The notes under the pieces are model-generated. The model worked only from the letters and a program-made list of their open reading frames with translations, was not told the DNA's origin and ran no database searches. A stretch of 30,882 nt of DNA, from positions 1-30,882 of the forward strand of contig JBBIHG010000036.1 in the NCBI GenBank assembly GCA_037447125.1. The letters run 5' to 3'. The position numbers and the translations under genes are program-made. Below are positions 23,347 to 30,858 of this stretch, piece by piece. The stretch comes from UBA2029 sp037447125. Its GTDB lineage: Bacteria > Chloroflexota > Anaerolineae > Aggregatilineales > Aggregatilineaceae. Position 1 is the stretch's first letter, and each line of letters starts with the position of its first letter.

Positions 23347-24299
23347 TGACCGACCAAACTCATGTTCTGGTTCCACGCAGCGTGCCGACCTTGTACTTCG
23401 TCGGCGTGACGACGCGCCAGTCGTCCATCATGAAGGTGTTCCCCAAGTGGTCCGACGTGCTGGGGCTGGGCGCGCAGATTGACGGCTACGATGCGCCGCT
23501 CCACGCCCCGGCGGAGCATTACCGGGCTATCGTCGAGCACATCAAGCACGATCCGCTCTCGATGGGGGCGCTGGTCACAACGCACAAGATTGACCTGCTG
23601 GAGGCGACGCACGACCTGTTCGACTACCTGGACCCCTACGCTGAACTGTGCGGCGAGATATCGTGCATCTCCAAGCGCAATGGCAAGCTGCGCGGTCACG
23701 CTAAAGACCCAATCACGTCCGGGCTGTCCTGGGAAGCGTTCGTCGAGCCGGGCTACTGGGGGCGCACCGGCGGGCACGTGCTCTGCCTGGGCGCGGGCGG
23801 CTCGGCGGTGGCGATTAGCGTCTACCTGACCGAGCGTCCCGACGCTGCCGACCGCCCGGCCAAATTCATCGCCGTCAATCGCAGCCAGCCACGCCTGGAC
23901 GCGCTGCGCGAGATTCACGAGCGGATCGAGAGCGACATCGCCTTCGAGTATGTGCTCAACGAGGACCCGCGCACCAACGACGCGCTGATGGCCGCCCTGC
24001 CGCCCGGCTCGATGGTCATCAACGCGACGGGCATGGGCAAGGATCGCCCCGGCTCGCCGATCACCGACGAGGGGCTGTTCCCGCTGAACGGCTGGGCCTG
24101 GGAGCTAAACTATCGCGGCGAGCTGGACTTCATGCACCAGGCACTGCGCCAGCGCGAGTCGCGGGGGGTGAAAGTGGAAGACGGGTGGGTGTACTTCCTG
24201 CACGGCTGGAGCCAGGTCGTGGCCGAGGTCTTCGACGTGACGCTGACCCCCGCCCTGTTCGCCGAACTGGATCGCGCGGCGGCGCCGATCCGTTCCTAG
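23346..24299 (+). CDS. Shikimate-dehydrogenase-like NAD(P) oxidoreductase
   Basis: A 317-residue protein with the AroE two-domain fold. Catalytic Lys81 (LVTTHKIDLLE) and Asp121 (GHAKDPITSG) match Lys65 and Asp102 of AroE. The Rossmann loop is CLGAGGSAVA at 147-156. The shikimate pocket differs: the N-terminus has FVGVTTRQSSIMKVFP instead of the usual SHSLSP motif, and NTD is replaced by KDP. It is therefore more likely to oxidise another polyol, cyclitol or sugar than shikimate. The starts ATG 23343 and 23346 are adjacent; the second is better spaced from GAGGAG. Its start overlaps the hydrolase stop, so function is tied to that enzyme and the kinase. No other aromatic-pathway gene is near. 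Confidence 0.85.
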   Translation: MTDQTHVLVPRSVPTLYFVGVTTRQSSIMKVFPKWSDVLGLGAQIDGYDAPLHAPAEHYRAIVEHIKHDPLSMGALVTTHKIDLLEATHDLFDYLDPYAELCGEISCISKRNGKLRGHAKDPITSGLSWEAFVEPGYWGRTGGHVLCLGAGGSAVAISVYLTERPDAADRPAKFIAVNRSQPRLDALREIHERIESDIAFEYVLNEDPRTNDALMAALPPGSMVINATGMGKDRPGSPITDEGLFPLNGWAWELNYRGELDFMHQALRQRESRGVKVEDGWVYFLHGWSQVVAEVFDVTLTPALFAELDRAAAPIRS

Positions 24300-24459
24300 A
24301 CCTCACCCCCAAATCCCCTCCCCACACGCGGAGAGGGGACGATTGGGAAAGCGGTGCCAGGCGCGGAGGTGAACATCCCCTCTCCACACGCGGAGAGGGG
24401 ACTTACATAGCGACCTGATTCCCCCTCTCCACCACATGGCTGAGGGGATGGGGGTGAGG
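24300..24459. repeat. Compound palindromic repeat, family A variant
   Basis: Outer ends ACCTCACCCCCAAATCCCC and GGGGATGGGGGTGAGG enclose two near-identical hairpins, CCCCTCCCCACACGCGGAGA (from 24315) and CCCCTCTCCACACGCGGAGA (from 24377), each continuing GGGGAC. A further CCCCCTCTCC stretch lies at 24421-24430. It fills the space between the dehydrogenase and aldolase genes and starts right after the stop codon. It may limit read-through into the aldolase. Confidence 0.75.
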
Positions 24460-24506
24460 CTAACAAACTTGGCTGCGTCACACGAATGAGGAAAGGGAGA
24501 AAGATC

Positions 24507-25184
24507 ATGGCTCGTTTTGATCGCCTGACCGTGCTCAACACGGTGCTGGACGATGGGCTGGTGCCGCTGTTCTATCACAGCGATCTGGAAACAGCCAAGA
24601 AGGTCGCCGGGGCGCTGGCCGCCGGCGGCGGGCGCGTGCTGGAGTTCACCAATCGCGGCGACTTCGCCATCGAGGTCTTCAGCCCGCTGATCAAGTACTG
24701 CGCCCAGGTGCACCCGTCGCTGATCATCGGCGTCGGTTCGGTCGAAGACGCGCCGACGGCGGCCATGTACATCGCGCATGGCGCCAACTTCGTCGTCGGG
24801 CCGAACTTCAACGAAGAAGTCGCCCGGCTGTGCAACCGGCGCAAGATCGCCTATATCCCCGGCTGCGGGACGGTCAACGAGATCACCCGCGCCGAAGAGT
24901 GGGGCGCCGAGATCGTCAAGGCCTTCCCTGGCACGGCGGTGGGCGGGCCGGGCTTCATCAAGGACGTGCGCGGTCCGCGCCCCTGGTCGCGCATCATGCC
25001 GACCGGCGGCGTCAGCCCAGACGAGGCCAACCTGCGTGGCTGGTTCTCCGCCGGGGTTGCCTGTGTGGGCATGGGCAGCCAACTGGTGCGTAACGAATGG
25101 GTGAAAGCAGGAGATTTCGACGCCATCGCCGAGATCGTCAAGCGGACGCTCGCCTTGATCCGCCAGATTCGCGCGGAAGCGTAA
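24507..25184 (+). CDS. KDPG/KHG aldolase family protein
   Basis: A 225-residue class I aldolase barrel. Schiff-base Lys138 (AEIVKAFPG) and general-base Glu46 (VLEFTNRG) are in place, and the phosphate-binding PTGGVS motif is at 165-170. The family cleaves 2-keto-3-deoxy sugar acids or their phosphates to pyruvate and an aldehyde. The IPGCGTVNEI segment differs from the proteobacterial Eda form. It follows the kinase, lactonase-like and dehydrogenase genes across a repeat and could supply the final cleavage step. A dehydratase that would make a 2-keto-3-deoxy acid is not in the window. AAAGGGAGAAAGATC precedes the ATG at 24507; an ATG at 24486 is less likely. The SIS gene follows after 18 bases. 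Confidence 0.88.
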   Translation: MARFDRLTVLNTVLDDGLVPLFYHSDLETAKKVAGALAAGGGRVLEFTNRGDFAIEVFSPLIKYCAQVHPSLIIGVGSVEDAPTAAMYIAHGANFVVGPNFNEEVARLCNRRKIAYIPGCGTVNEITRAEEWGAEIVKAFPGTAVGGPGFIKDVRGPRPWSRIMPTGGVSPDEANLRGWFSAGVACVGMGSQLVRNEWVKAGDFDAIAEIVKRTLALIRQIRAEA

Positions 25185-25202
25185 CAGACGCACAGGTGAC
25201 TG

Positions 25203-26264
25203 ATGACTGAACTGAGACAACTGGTTGAACAGGCCAAGCGCAGTGAGCTATTCACCGCGCCACGCCTGGAAGCTGATCTCGCCGCGTTCCTGGCCGAGCA
25301 GGGCGAGACGATCAAGGCCCTGGCCGCCGAGGCTGTGGCGGGCGGCGTGAAGCATGTCTACTTCATCGGCAGCGGCGGGTCGTGGGCCAACATGTACTCC
25401 GGCGCGTACCTGATGAATCGCTTCACGAGCATCCCCGCCGACGCCCTGACCGGCTACGAGCTGATCTGGCGCGATCCGGCCCGGCTGGGGCCGGACTCCT
25501 GGGTCTTCCTGACGACCTATTCCGGCAACACGGAAGATACGGTCGCCGCGCTGCGCCACGCCAGGAGCAAGGGCGCGCGCACCATCGCCATCGCCAGGCG
25601 GCGCGAGAGCACGGTCAAGGGCGAGGCTGACGTGCTGATTGACTACGACTCGACGGCGCTGTACATCCTGCCGCTGGCGACGGTGTACCTCTTCGCGCTG
25701 GAAGTGGCGCGCCTGCAAGGGAACGCGGCGGTCGCCCCGGTGATCGAGGGGCTGCTGGCCCTGCCGCCCGTCCTGGGCCGCGTCTACCGCGAGAGCGAGG
25801 CGCGCGCCGCCGCCCTCAGCGAGCAGTTCGCCGACTCGACGCTGCTCTACACGGTCGCCGCCGGGCCGCTCTACGGCCTGGCCTACAAGTTCGCCCTGAC
25901 TGTGTTCATGGAGAATATCCGGATACACGGCTCGGTGATCGCCAGCGACGAGTTCCGCCAGGGGCCGGTCGAGGCGCTCGACCGCCAGGGGATGGACATG
26001 GTCTTTCTGCTGGGCACGGACGAGTCGCGGGCCATGACGCAGCGCGTGCTGGACACGGTGCGCGCCCGCCCGAACGTGCGCACCATCGTCTACGACATGG
26101 CCGACTACCCGGACGTGCACCCATTGCTGGCCCCGTTCGTGCTGCTCATCCCGCTGCAATGGTTCGTGGTCTACGCGGCGTTGCGGGCAGGCATCCACGA
26201 CCTGGACGAGCGCGTCTTCATGGGACGCGGCGTCCTGGCGACGGGCGGGGCGACTTGGCCGTAG
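25203..26264 (+). CDS. SIS-domain sugar isomerase / deglycase family protein
   Basis: A 353-residue protein with two SIS (sugar isomerase) domains. The first has the phosphosugar-binding FIGSGGSWANMYSGAY (from 54) and FLTTYSGNTEDTVAALR (about 102-118). The second has VAAGPLYGLAYKFAL and the active-site-type SDEFRQGPVEALD. Relatives are glucosamine-6-phosphate synthase isomerase domains, GlcN6P deaminases of the AgaS type and the fructosamine-phosphate deglycase FrlB. It lacks a glutaminase domain. FrlB-like or AgaS-like activity would suggest an amino-sugar or glycated substrate, but a plain aldose-ketose phosphate isomerase is also possible. The ribosome binding site AGGTGA is weak. It is the last gene of the plus-strand operon and converges with the FucU gene. 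Confidence 0.86.
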   Translation: MTELRQLVEQAKRSELFTAPRLEADLAAFLAEQGETIKALAAEAVAGGVKHVYFIGSGGSWANMYSGAYLMNRFTSIPADALTGYELIWRDPARLGPDSWVFLTTYSGNTEDTVAALRHARSKGARTIAIARRRESTVKGEADVLIDYDSTALYILPLATVYLFALEVARLQGNAAVAPVIEGLLALPPVLGRVYRESEARAAALSEQFADSTLLYTVAAGPLYGLAYKFALTVFMENIRIHGSVIASDEFRQGPVEALDRQGMDMVFLLGTDESRAMTQRVLDTVRARPNVRTIVYDMADYPDVHPLLAPFVLLIPLQWFVVYAALRAGIHDLDERVFMGRGVLATGGATWP

Positions 26265-26277
26265 AGAGCGGGGATCG

Positions 26278-26320
26278 CGGATTGCGGATTGCTGAATTTC
26301 GATCCGCAATCCGCAATCCG
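26278..26320. terminator. Strong inverted repeat between convergent genes
   Basis: CGGATTGCGGATTGC (26278-26292), a 13-base loop and GCAATCCGCAATCCG (26306-26320) form a perfect 15-bp stem. Each arm holds the direct repeat GGATTGC, and a third CCGCAATCC follows at 26325-26333. It lies between the convergent SIS and FucU genes and may end both transcripts, although it lacks T-runs and may equally be a repeat element. Confidence 0.55.
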
Positions 26321-26334
26321 AACTCCGCAATCCC

Positions 26335-26751
26335 TCACGGGCTGACCACGCCGATGGTCAGCAGAATGTTGGCGTAGAGTCGCTGCTCGCCGGTGGCGAT
26401 GACCAGGCACACGTCGCGGTCGAGGCACTTGTCGTAGAACTGGAAGCGCTCGGTCGCGGTCAGCGGCAGGCCGGGCAGCAGCCGGCGGAAGTCGGTGTAG
26501 ATGTCCGGCTCCGCGCCGCTATCGGTGATCATCACGTCGGCGGCCTCCACGGGGATAGCCGTCAGCAGCGTCTCCAGCACGTCGGTGACGGTGAGCAGGC
26601 CGGGCGCCAGGTTCAGGTAGACGCGCCGCGCCGCCGGGTTGGCCCGCGTGTTGAACGGGTAGTTGCCATCGGCGATGAGCACCTTGCCGCCGTGACCGCT
26701 CCCGCCGAGCACTCCGAGAATCTCGGGGTGCAACAGTCTGGACTTGAGCAT
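26335..26751 (-). CDS. fucU: RbsD/FucU-family sugar mutarotase
   Basis: A 138-residue protein of the pyranase/mutarotase family, which speeds anomer or ring-form exchange of free sugars. His20 in GSGHGGKVLIADGNYP is the catalytic histidine. The GHG and ADGNYP pattern is closer to FucU than to RbsD. The C-terminal segment DVCLVIATGEQRLYANILLT is the typical family ending. CTGAGGAGAA precedes the ATG. It is the last gene of the minus-strand set FucI-like, aldo/keto reductase, FucU; the reductase and FucU are separated by a family A repeat. It fits a role in presenting the right anomer to the isomerase. Confidence 0.87.
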   Translation of the reverse strand: MLKSRLLHPEILGVLGGSGHGGKVLIADGNYPFNTRANPAARRVYLNLAPGLLTVTDVLETLLTAIPVEAADVMITDSGAEPDIYTDFRRLLPGLPLTATERFQFYDKCLDRDVCLVIATGEQRLYANILLTIGVVSP

Positions 26752-26808
26752 GGGGGATTCTCCTCAGCGATTTTCAAGACACGGGAATACTTCACGAGCC
26801 CCCAGGCT

Positions 26809-26909
26809 GGTTTACCTCACCCCCACTCGGCGCTGACGCGCCTCGTTGCCCCCTCGCCATGCGGAGAGAGGGCAGGCCGAGCGAAGCAAGGCTGGGGGTG
26901 AGGTAAACC
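26809..26909. repeat. Palindromic intergenic repeat, family A copy 4
   Basis: Left end GGTTTACCTCACCCCCACTC and right end GCTGGGGGTGAGGTAAACC, with CCCCCTCGCCATGCGGAGAG in the middle. It is closest to the copy at 15246-15348, including sequence beyond the right arm. It lies between the aldo/keto reductase and FucU genes. Confidence 0.78.
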
Positions 26910-26950
26910 GTCGGATTTCGCGCAATTCTCCTGAGATCACTTCCGCCAGA

Positions 26951-27961
26951 CTACGCCCCGTCGCGCCTGCGCGTGTAGCGCGCGATGAAGTTGTACGGCG
27001 ACGGCATGCCAATTTCGCTCACTTCGTTCAGGCGGGCGATTTCTTCGGGCGACAGCGTCCAGCCAAGGCAGCCCAGGTTCTGCTCAAGCTGCTCCGGCGT
27101 GCGCGCCCCGAAGATCGGCGCGGTGACGCCCGGCTGGCACAGCACCCAGTTGAGGGCGACCTGGGCGGGAGTCTTGCCGCGCGCCTCGCTGATGGCCCAC
27201 AGCACGTCAATGATCTGCCAGGTGTGCTCGGTCTCGCGTTGTTCGGGCAGGTCGTCCCAGCGGTCGGCGCGCCCCACGCGGCTGTCGGCGGGTGGCGCGG
27301 CGTCGCGGCGATATTTGCCGGACAGCCAGCCGCCGCCCAGCGGCGACCAGGGAAGGAAGCCGACGCCCTGCTCGCGGCACAGCGGCAGCAGCTCCCATTC
27401 GGGGCTGCGCACCAGCAGGCTGTACTCCGGCTGCAGGCAGTCGAAGCGCGCCCAGCCGCGCATCTCGCTGAGCATGAGCGCGCGCATGAGCTGCGACGGG
27501 GTGTAGTTCGACGCGCCGAGGTAGCGCACCTTGCCGGCGCACACCAGGTCGTCGAGCGCGCGCAGCGTCTCGTCGAGCGGGGTGGAGGCGTCCCAGCAGT
27601 GCATCTGATACAGGTCAATGTAGTCGGTCTTCAGGCGGCGCAGGCTGCCCTCGACCTGGGTGAGGATGTGCTTGCGCGTCAGGCCGGTGTCGTTGGGGCC
27701 GTCGCCCACCGGGAAGAAGACCTTGGTGGCGATGACCAGCCGCGAGCGATCCGGCTGCTGGCTGAGCCAGTTGCCGAGCATGGTCTCGGACTTGCCCTCG
27801 TTGTAGATGTTCGAGGTGTCGAAGAAATTGCCGCCGGCGTCCACAAACATGCTGGCCATGCGGTACGCCGTTGGCTCGTCGGCGCCCCAGCCGAAAGTCT
27901 GCGTGCCCATGCACAACTCGGACACTTTCAGGCCGGTTCGTCCCATAAAACGATTGTCCAT
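26951..27961 (-). CDS. Aldo/keto reductase
   Basis: A 336-residue NADPH-dependent oxidoreductase with a TIM barrel. The catalytic tetrad is Asp48 and Tyr53 (FFDTSNIYNEG), Lys80 (VIATKVFF) and His121 (YQMHCWD). The start at 27961 (MDNRFMGRTGLKVSE) follows a strong TTTGAGGAGGAAGGT; an in-frame start at 28006 is less likely. The family reduces aldehydes and ketones or oxidises sugars. Beside FucI- and FucU-like genes it could reduce the lactaldehyde made in deoxysugar breakdown, or oxidise a sugar to its lactone. Both are inference. Confidence 0.9.
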   Translation of the reverse strand: MDNRFMGRTGLKVSELCMGTQTFGWGADEPTAYRMASMFVDAGGNFFDTSNIYNEGKSETMLGNWLSQQPDRSRLVIATKVFFPVGDGPNDTGLTRKHILTQVEGSLRRLKTDYIDLYQMHCWDASTPLDETLRALDDLVCAGKVRYLGASNYTPSQLMRALMLSEMRGWARFDCLQPEYSLLVRSPEWELLPLCREQGVGFLPWSPLGGGWLSGKYRRDAAPPADSRVGRADRWDDLPEQRETEHTWQIIDVLWAISEARGKTPAQVALNWVLCQPGVTAPIFGARTPEQLEQNLGCLGWTLSPEEIARLNEVSEIGMPSPYNFIARYTRRRDGA

Positions 27962-28066
27962 ACCTTCCTCCTCAAAGGCGGGTGCGGGTAACGTGTTGAC
28001 GGGCAATTATACCCGCAGCCGGGCCAGCGGTCACGCGGGGGGTGCGCAGTCTGCACCAAAAGCACA

Positions 28067-28091
28067 GGAGCGACCCGGTGATGGTCGCTCC
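28067..28091 (-). terminator. Stem-loop downstream of the FucI-like gene
   Basis: GGAGCGACC (28067-28075), a 7-base loop and GGTCGCTCC (28083-28091) form a perfect 9-bp stem 33 bases after the stop codon of the FucI-like gene. On the minus-strand transcript it is followed by TGTGCTTTTGG, a short T-run. It is a modest intrinsic terminator candidate, and some read-through into the aldo/keto reductase is likely. Confidence 0.6.
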
Positions 28092-28123
28092 CGCGAAAGA
28101 TGGAGGGACGTTCGGGGCCGCGC

Positions 28124-29779
28124 CTAGCCGACCGGCACCTCCCCGCACAGGTGGACGTGCAGGCCCATTGCCCCGAACATGGCCGCTTTGGCCGCCAGCG
28201 CCTTGTCCGCCTGCGCAGCCGAGGGGGCGTAGACGACCTGGATGTGGTTGGCCTGGTGGCGGGCCATCATCTGGTCGCGCGAGACACCGTGCAGCACGGC
28301 GTGCATGATCGGCCATTGGGGGGTGGTCAATTGCCAGCGGCGCTGGGTCTCGGCGTCCGGCAGCCTGACGACCGTCGCCCGCCCGATGTCCACGTGCAGC
28401 GCGCCGCCGCGCACGTAGACGCGGCTCCAGACGATCTCGCCCGGCTTGCTGACCCCCTTGAGCGAGCCGCCGCCCAGCCGGAAGAACATGGGCGGCTGCC
28501 GTTCGCTGGACGCGCCCGCGTAGCCGCCGATGAAGTGCGAGGCCGGGGCCGCGCCGGAGATGAGGAAAACCCACACATAATTGTCAACGCCGTCGCCGCT
28601 GAAGTGTTCGCCCCAGCGGATGTCGTGCAGGGTGGTGGCCGGGTCGAAGCCCAGCGCCCGCCAGACGCGGTTGGTCACCAGCGCGTCGAGGGCTGCCCCC
28701 TCGTCCACCTCGTTGAAGTGGGGCAGCGCCTGGCCGGGGTATAGCTCCGCACCAGTCTGCGCGTGATAGACCGGCGGGCGCTCGACGTTGTTGAGCAGGC
28801 CCTCGACCAGGTCGGAGGCGGGGGCCATGTCCTTCAGCCCTTGCTGGTACTGGATGCCGATGGCGTCGCAGCCGAAGTCGTGGGCGATGCGCACGGCGGC
28901 GATGTACATCTTGCACTGCTCGAGAATCTGGTGGTTGGTCAGGTCAGTCTCTTCATTTGGGCCGGTGACGAACTTCACGCCTCGCGCGTCGAGCCAGTCG
29001 CGCGCCTTCTGCGCTTCGCCGTCGCTGACCAGGCGCATCCCCGCCACCAGCGCCGACTGGCTGAGCCGCTCCTTGTAGACGCCACAGGGATTGAGCAGCT
29101 CATCGTCAATGATGGCATTGTACATGCCCATGCAGCCCTCGTCGAAGACGCCGAGGATGGCCTTCTCGCGCTTGAGCTGCGCGGCCAGCGCCTCGCCCAG
29201 TTGCCGTTCGGCGGCGGGCAGGCGGGCCGAGTCCAGGGCGCGGACGTGGCTGGCGTCGTGGGTGATCGTCCCCTCCCGAAGCCATTGGCGGATGCCGCGC
29301 ACAAAGAACTCGTCGTCGAAGGTCTCGCTCCACAGTGTGCTGTAAGTGACGCCCATCTTGGTCAGCGAGCCGTTGAGGTTGAGCATCCCCACCAGGCCCG
29401 GCCACTGCCCGCTCCAGTTGGCGACGGTGAGGATCGGGCCGCGATGAGCGCGCAGCCCGGCCAACACGTGATGGCTGTACTGCCACACGGCCTCGGCCAC
29501 GATCAGGCGGGCGTCCGGGTCAATGGTCTTGAAGACATCCATGCCCATGCGCTGGCTGGAAATGAAGCCGTGCTTCTCCACCGGATCGTAGGGATGGCCG
29601 CGCCTGATGGTGACCCCCTCCCTGGCGAAGGCGGCGCTGAGCGCCTGTTCCATCGCCTCCTGGGCGGGCCAGCAGTTCTGGTTGGCGGACAGGCGCAGGT
29701 CGCCGCTGGCGACGAGGATCGCCTCGTTGGGGCCGGCTTTGGGTGGGGGGGTGAGCTGAGGCAACATATATCCGGTCAT
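28124..29779 (-). CDS. L-fucose isomerase-like sugar isomerase
   Basis: A 551-residue protein of the FucI/AraA isomerase superfamily, which interconverts aldoses and ketoses with a divalent metal. It is a little shorter than E. coli FucI (591). Recognisable stretches are EGVTIRRGHPYD, VANWSGQWPGLVGMLNLNG, VFDEGCMGMYNAIIDDE and GCDAIGIQYQQGLKD. Near the C-terminus, MHAVLHGVSRDQMMARHQAN should contain a metal or substrate His. Individual metal ligands could not be assigned securely, so the substrate may be fucose, arabinose or another aldose. GAGGAG with 6-base spacing supports ATG 29779. It heads the minus-strand set with the aldo/keto reductase and FucU and is divergent from a GntR regulator. 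Confidence 0.78.
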   Translation of the reverse strand: MTGYMLPQLTPPPKAGPNEAILVASGDLRLSANQNCWPAQEAMEQALSAAFAREGVTIRRGHPYDPVEKHGFISSQRMGMDVFKTIDPDARLIVAEAVWQYSHHVLAGLRAHRGPILTVANWSGQWPGLVGMLNLNGSLTKMGVTYSTLWSETFDDEFFVRGIRQWLREGTITHDASHVRALDSARLPAAERQLGEALAAQLKREKAILGVFDEGCMGMYNAIIDDELLNPCGVYKERLSQSALVAGMRLVSDGEAQKARDWLDARGVKFVTGPNEETDLTNHQILEQCKMYIAAVRIAHDFGCDAIGIQYQQGLKDMAPASDLVEGLLNNVERPPVYHAQTGAELYPGQALPHFNEVDEGAALDALVTNRVWRALGFDPATTLHDIRWGEHFSGDGVDNYVWVFLISGAAPASHFIGGYAGASSERQPPMFFRLGGGSLKGVSKPGEIVWSRVYVRGGALHVDIGRATVVRLPDAETQRRWQLTTPQWPIMHAVLHGVSRDQMMARHQANHIQVVYAPSAAQADKALAAKAAMFGAMGLHVHLCGEVPVG

Positions 29780-30106
29780 AACCATCTCCTCAGAACTGTT
29801 TTGGCGGGGAAGCCCCGCAAGTCGCCATGACAACGCACAGGGGCGCACAGCACTACCCCACCCCTATGATACTACAACCTGGCGGACAGGGGCGCATCCC
29901 TGGCCCGCTGGCGGGGGCAATCGCGTCCAGACCCGCCAGGCAGATTGCAGCGAAGGAGGCGCGACGACAGACTGCGGAAGCCTGGCAGGGAAGAGCAAGC
30001 CGCGCACTCGGCGACTATGTGCTTATTGTCACTTTACCGGGAGGGGCTTTGCCCCTATCATTAAAGCTGTTAGACAAATAGACAACTGGTATTCTGGGTT
30101 GGTGCC
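29780..30106. promoter_or_regulatory. Divergent regulatory region between FucI-like and GntR genes
   Basis: These 327 bases hold no gene that I can support. On the complement, TTGTCTAT-TTGTCTAA (TTGTC half-sites at 30073-30077 and 30081-30085) forms a direct repeat 22 bases upstream of the regulator start. TTGTC also occurs at 30026-30030. A small hairpin, AGGGGC-TTT-GCCCCT, lies near 30042-30056. The half-site resembles the palindrome before the other GntR gene. Promoter hexamers are not clear on either strand. Confidence 0.45.
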
Positions 30107-30835
30107 ATGCCTATCAGACGGCCTGCCCCGTTGTCCAAGAGTGTCGCCAGCGCCCTGCGCCAGCGTTTGCAGCACGAGTTCGCCGGCGGGGGTCGCCTGC
30201 CCTCCGAGCCGGAGATCGCCAGCGAGTACGGCGTCAGCCGCGGCACCGTCCGCGACGCGCTGGCCGTGCTGGAGCGTGAGGGAGCGATCTTCCGCCGCCA
30301 GGGCTCCGGCACTTACGCCAATCAGTACGCCCTGCGCATCCAAGCCCACGTCGAGACCGCCTATGAGTTCACCGAACTGATCAGCCAGGCGGGTCACACG
30401 CCGGCCATCCAGCCGATCGCCGTCGAGCACAAGCCGCTGCCGGAGGATGTCGCCGGGCGGATGGGCCGCGACGTCGGCAGCGATGCGCTCTTCGTCCGCA
30501 AGCTCTTCCTGGCCGATGGCCAACCGGCCATCTATTGTGTGGATGTCCTGCCGGCCGACCTGATCCGCCAGCCCTACGAGCAGGCCGAGCTCGACGCCCC
30601 CATTTTCGACTTCCTGCGCCAGCGCTGCGGTGAGATGATCTCCCACACCCTGGCCGAGATCGTCCCCCAGATTGCTGATGACAGCCTGGCTGCGCTCCTC
30701 GCGGTGCCGGCTGGCACGGCCCTCCTGCGCTTTGACGAAGTCGCTTTCAGCAGGTTCAACAAACCGGTTTTGTTCTATTGGGCGTATTATCGAGATGAGT
30801 ACGTGCGCTTCTCGGTGCTGCGCAAGAAAGTATGA
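30107..30835 (+). CDS. GntR-family transcriptional regulator, HutC/UTRA type (second copy)
   Basis: A 242-residue regulator. The winged helix-turn-helix covers about 8-72 (GRLPSEPEIASEYGVSRGTV, REGAIFRRQGSGTYANQ). A UTRA domain follows at about 88-235 (ALFVRKLFLADGQPAIYCVD, PVLFYWAYYRDEYVRFSVL). It should bind a sugar or sugar phosphate and repress the divergent FucI-like operon, possibly its own gene and the whole island. It is only distantly similar to the GntR protein at 17.4-18.3 kb. The ATG at 30107 starts just before the DNA-binding domain; its ribosome binding site is poor. Confidence 0.9.
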   Translation: MPIRRPAPLSKSVASALRQRLQHEFAGGGRLPSEPEIASEYGVSRGTVRDALAVLEREGAIFRRQGSGTYANQYALRIQAHVETAYEFTELISQAGHTPAIQPIAVEHKPLPEDVAGRMGRDVGSDALFVRKLFLADGQPAIYCVDVLPADLIRQPYEQAELDAPIFDFLRQRCGEMISHTLAEIVPQIADDSLAALLAVPAGTALLRFDEVAFSRFNKPVLFYWAYYRDEYVRFSVLRKKV

Positions 30836-30858
30836 TCTCCCAAGAGGGGCCAGCGCGC

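Noticed and set aside
23346..24299. Shikimate dehydrogenase aroE
   Set aside because: The catalytic Lys/Asp pair is present but the shikimate-binding serine motif and NTD motif are replaced, and no aromatic-pathway genes are adjacent.
1284..26909. CRISPR array
   Set aside because: The repeats are palindromic, single-copy per site and lie in different intergenic regions without regular spacers or cas genes.
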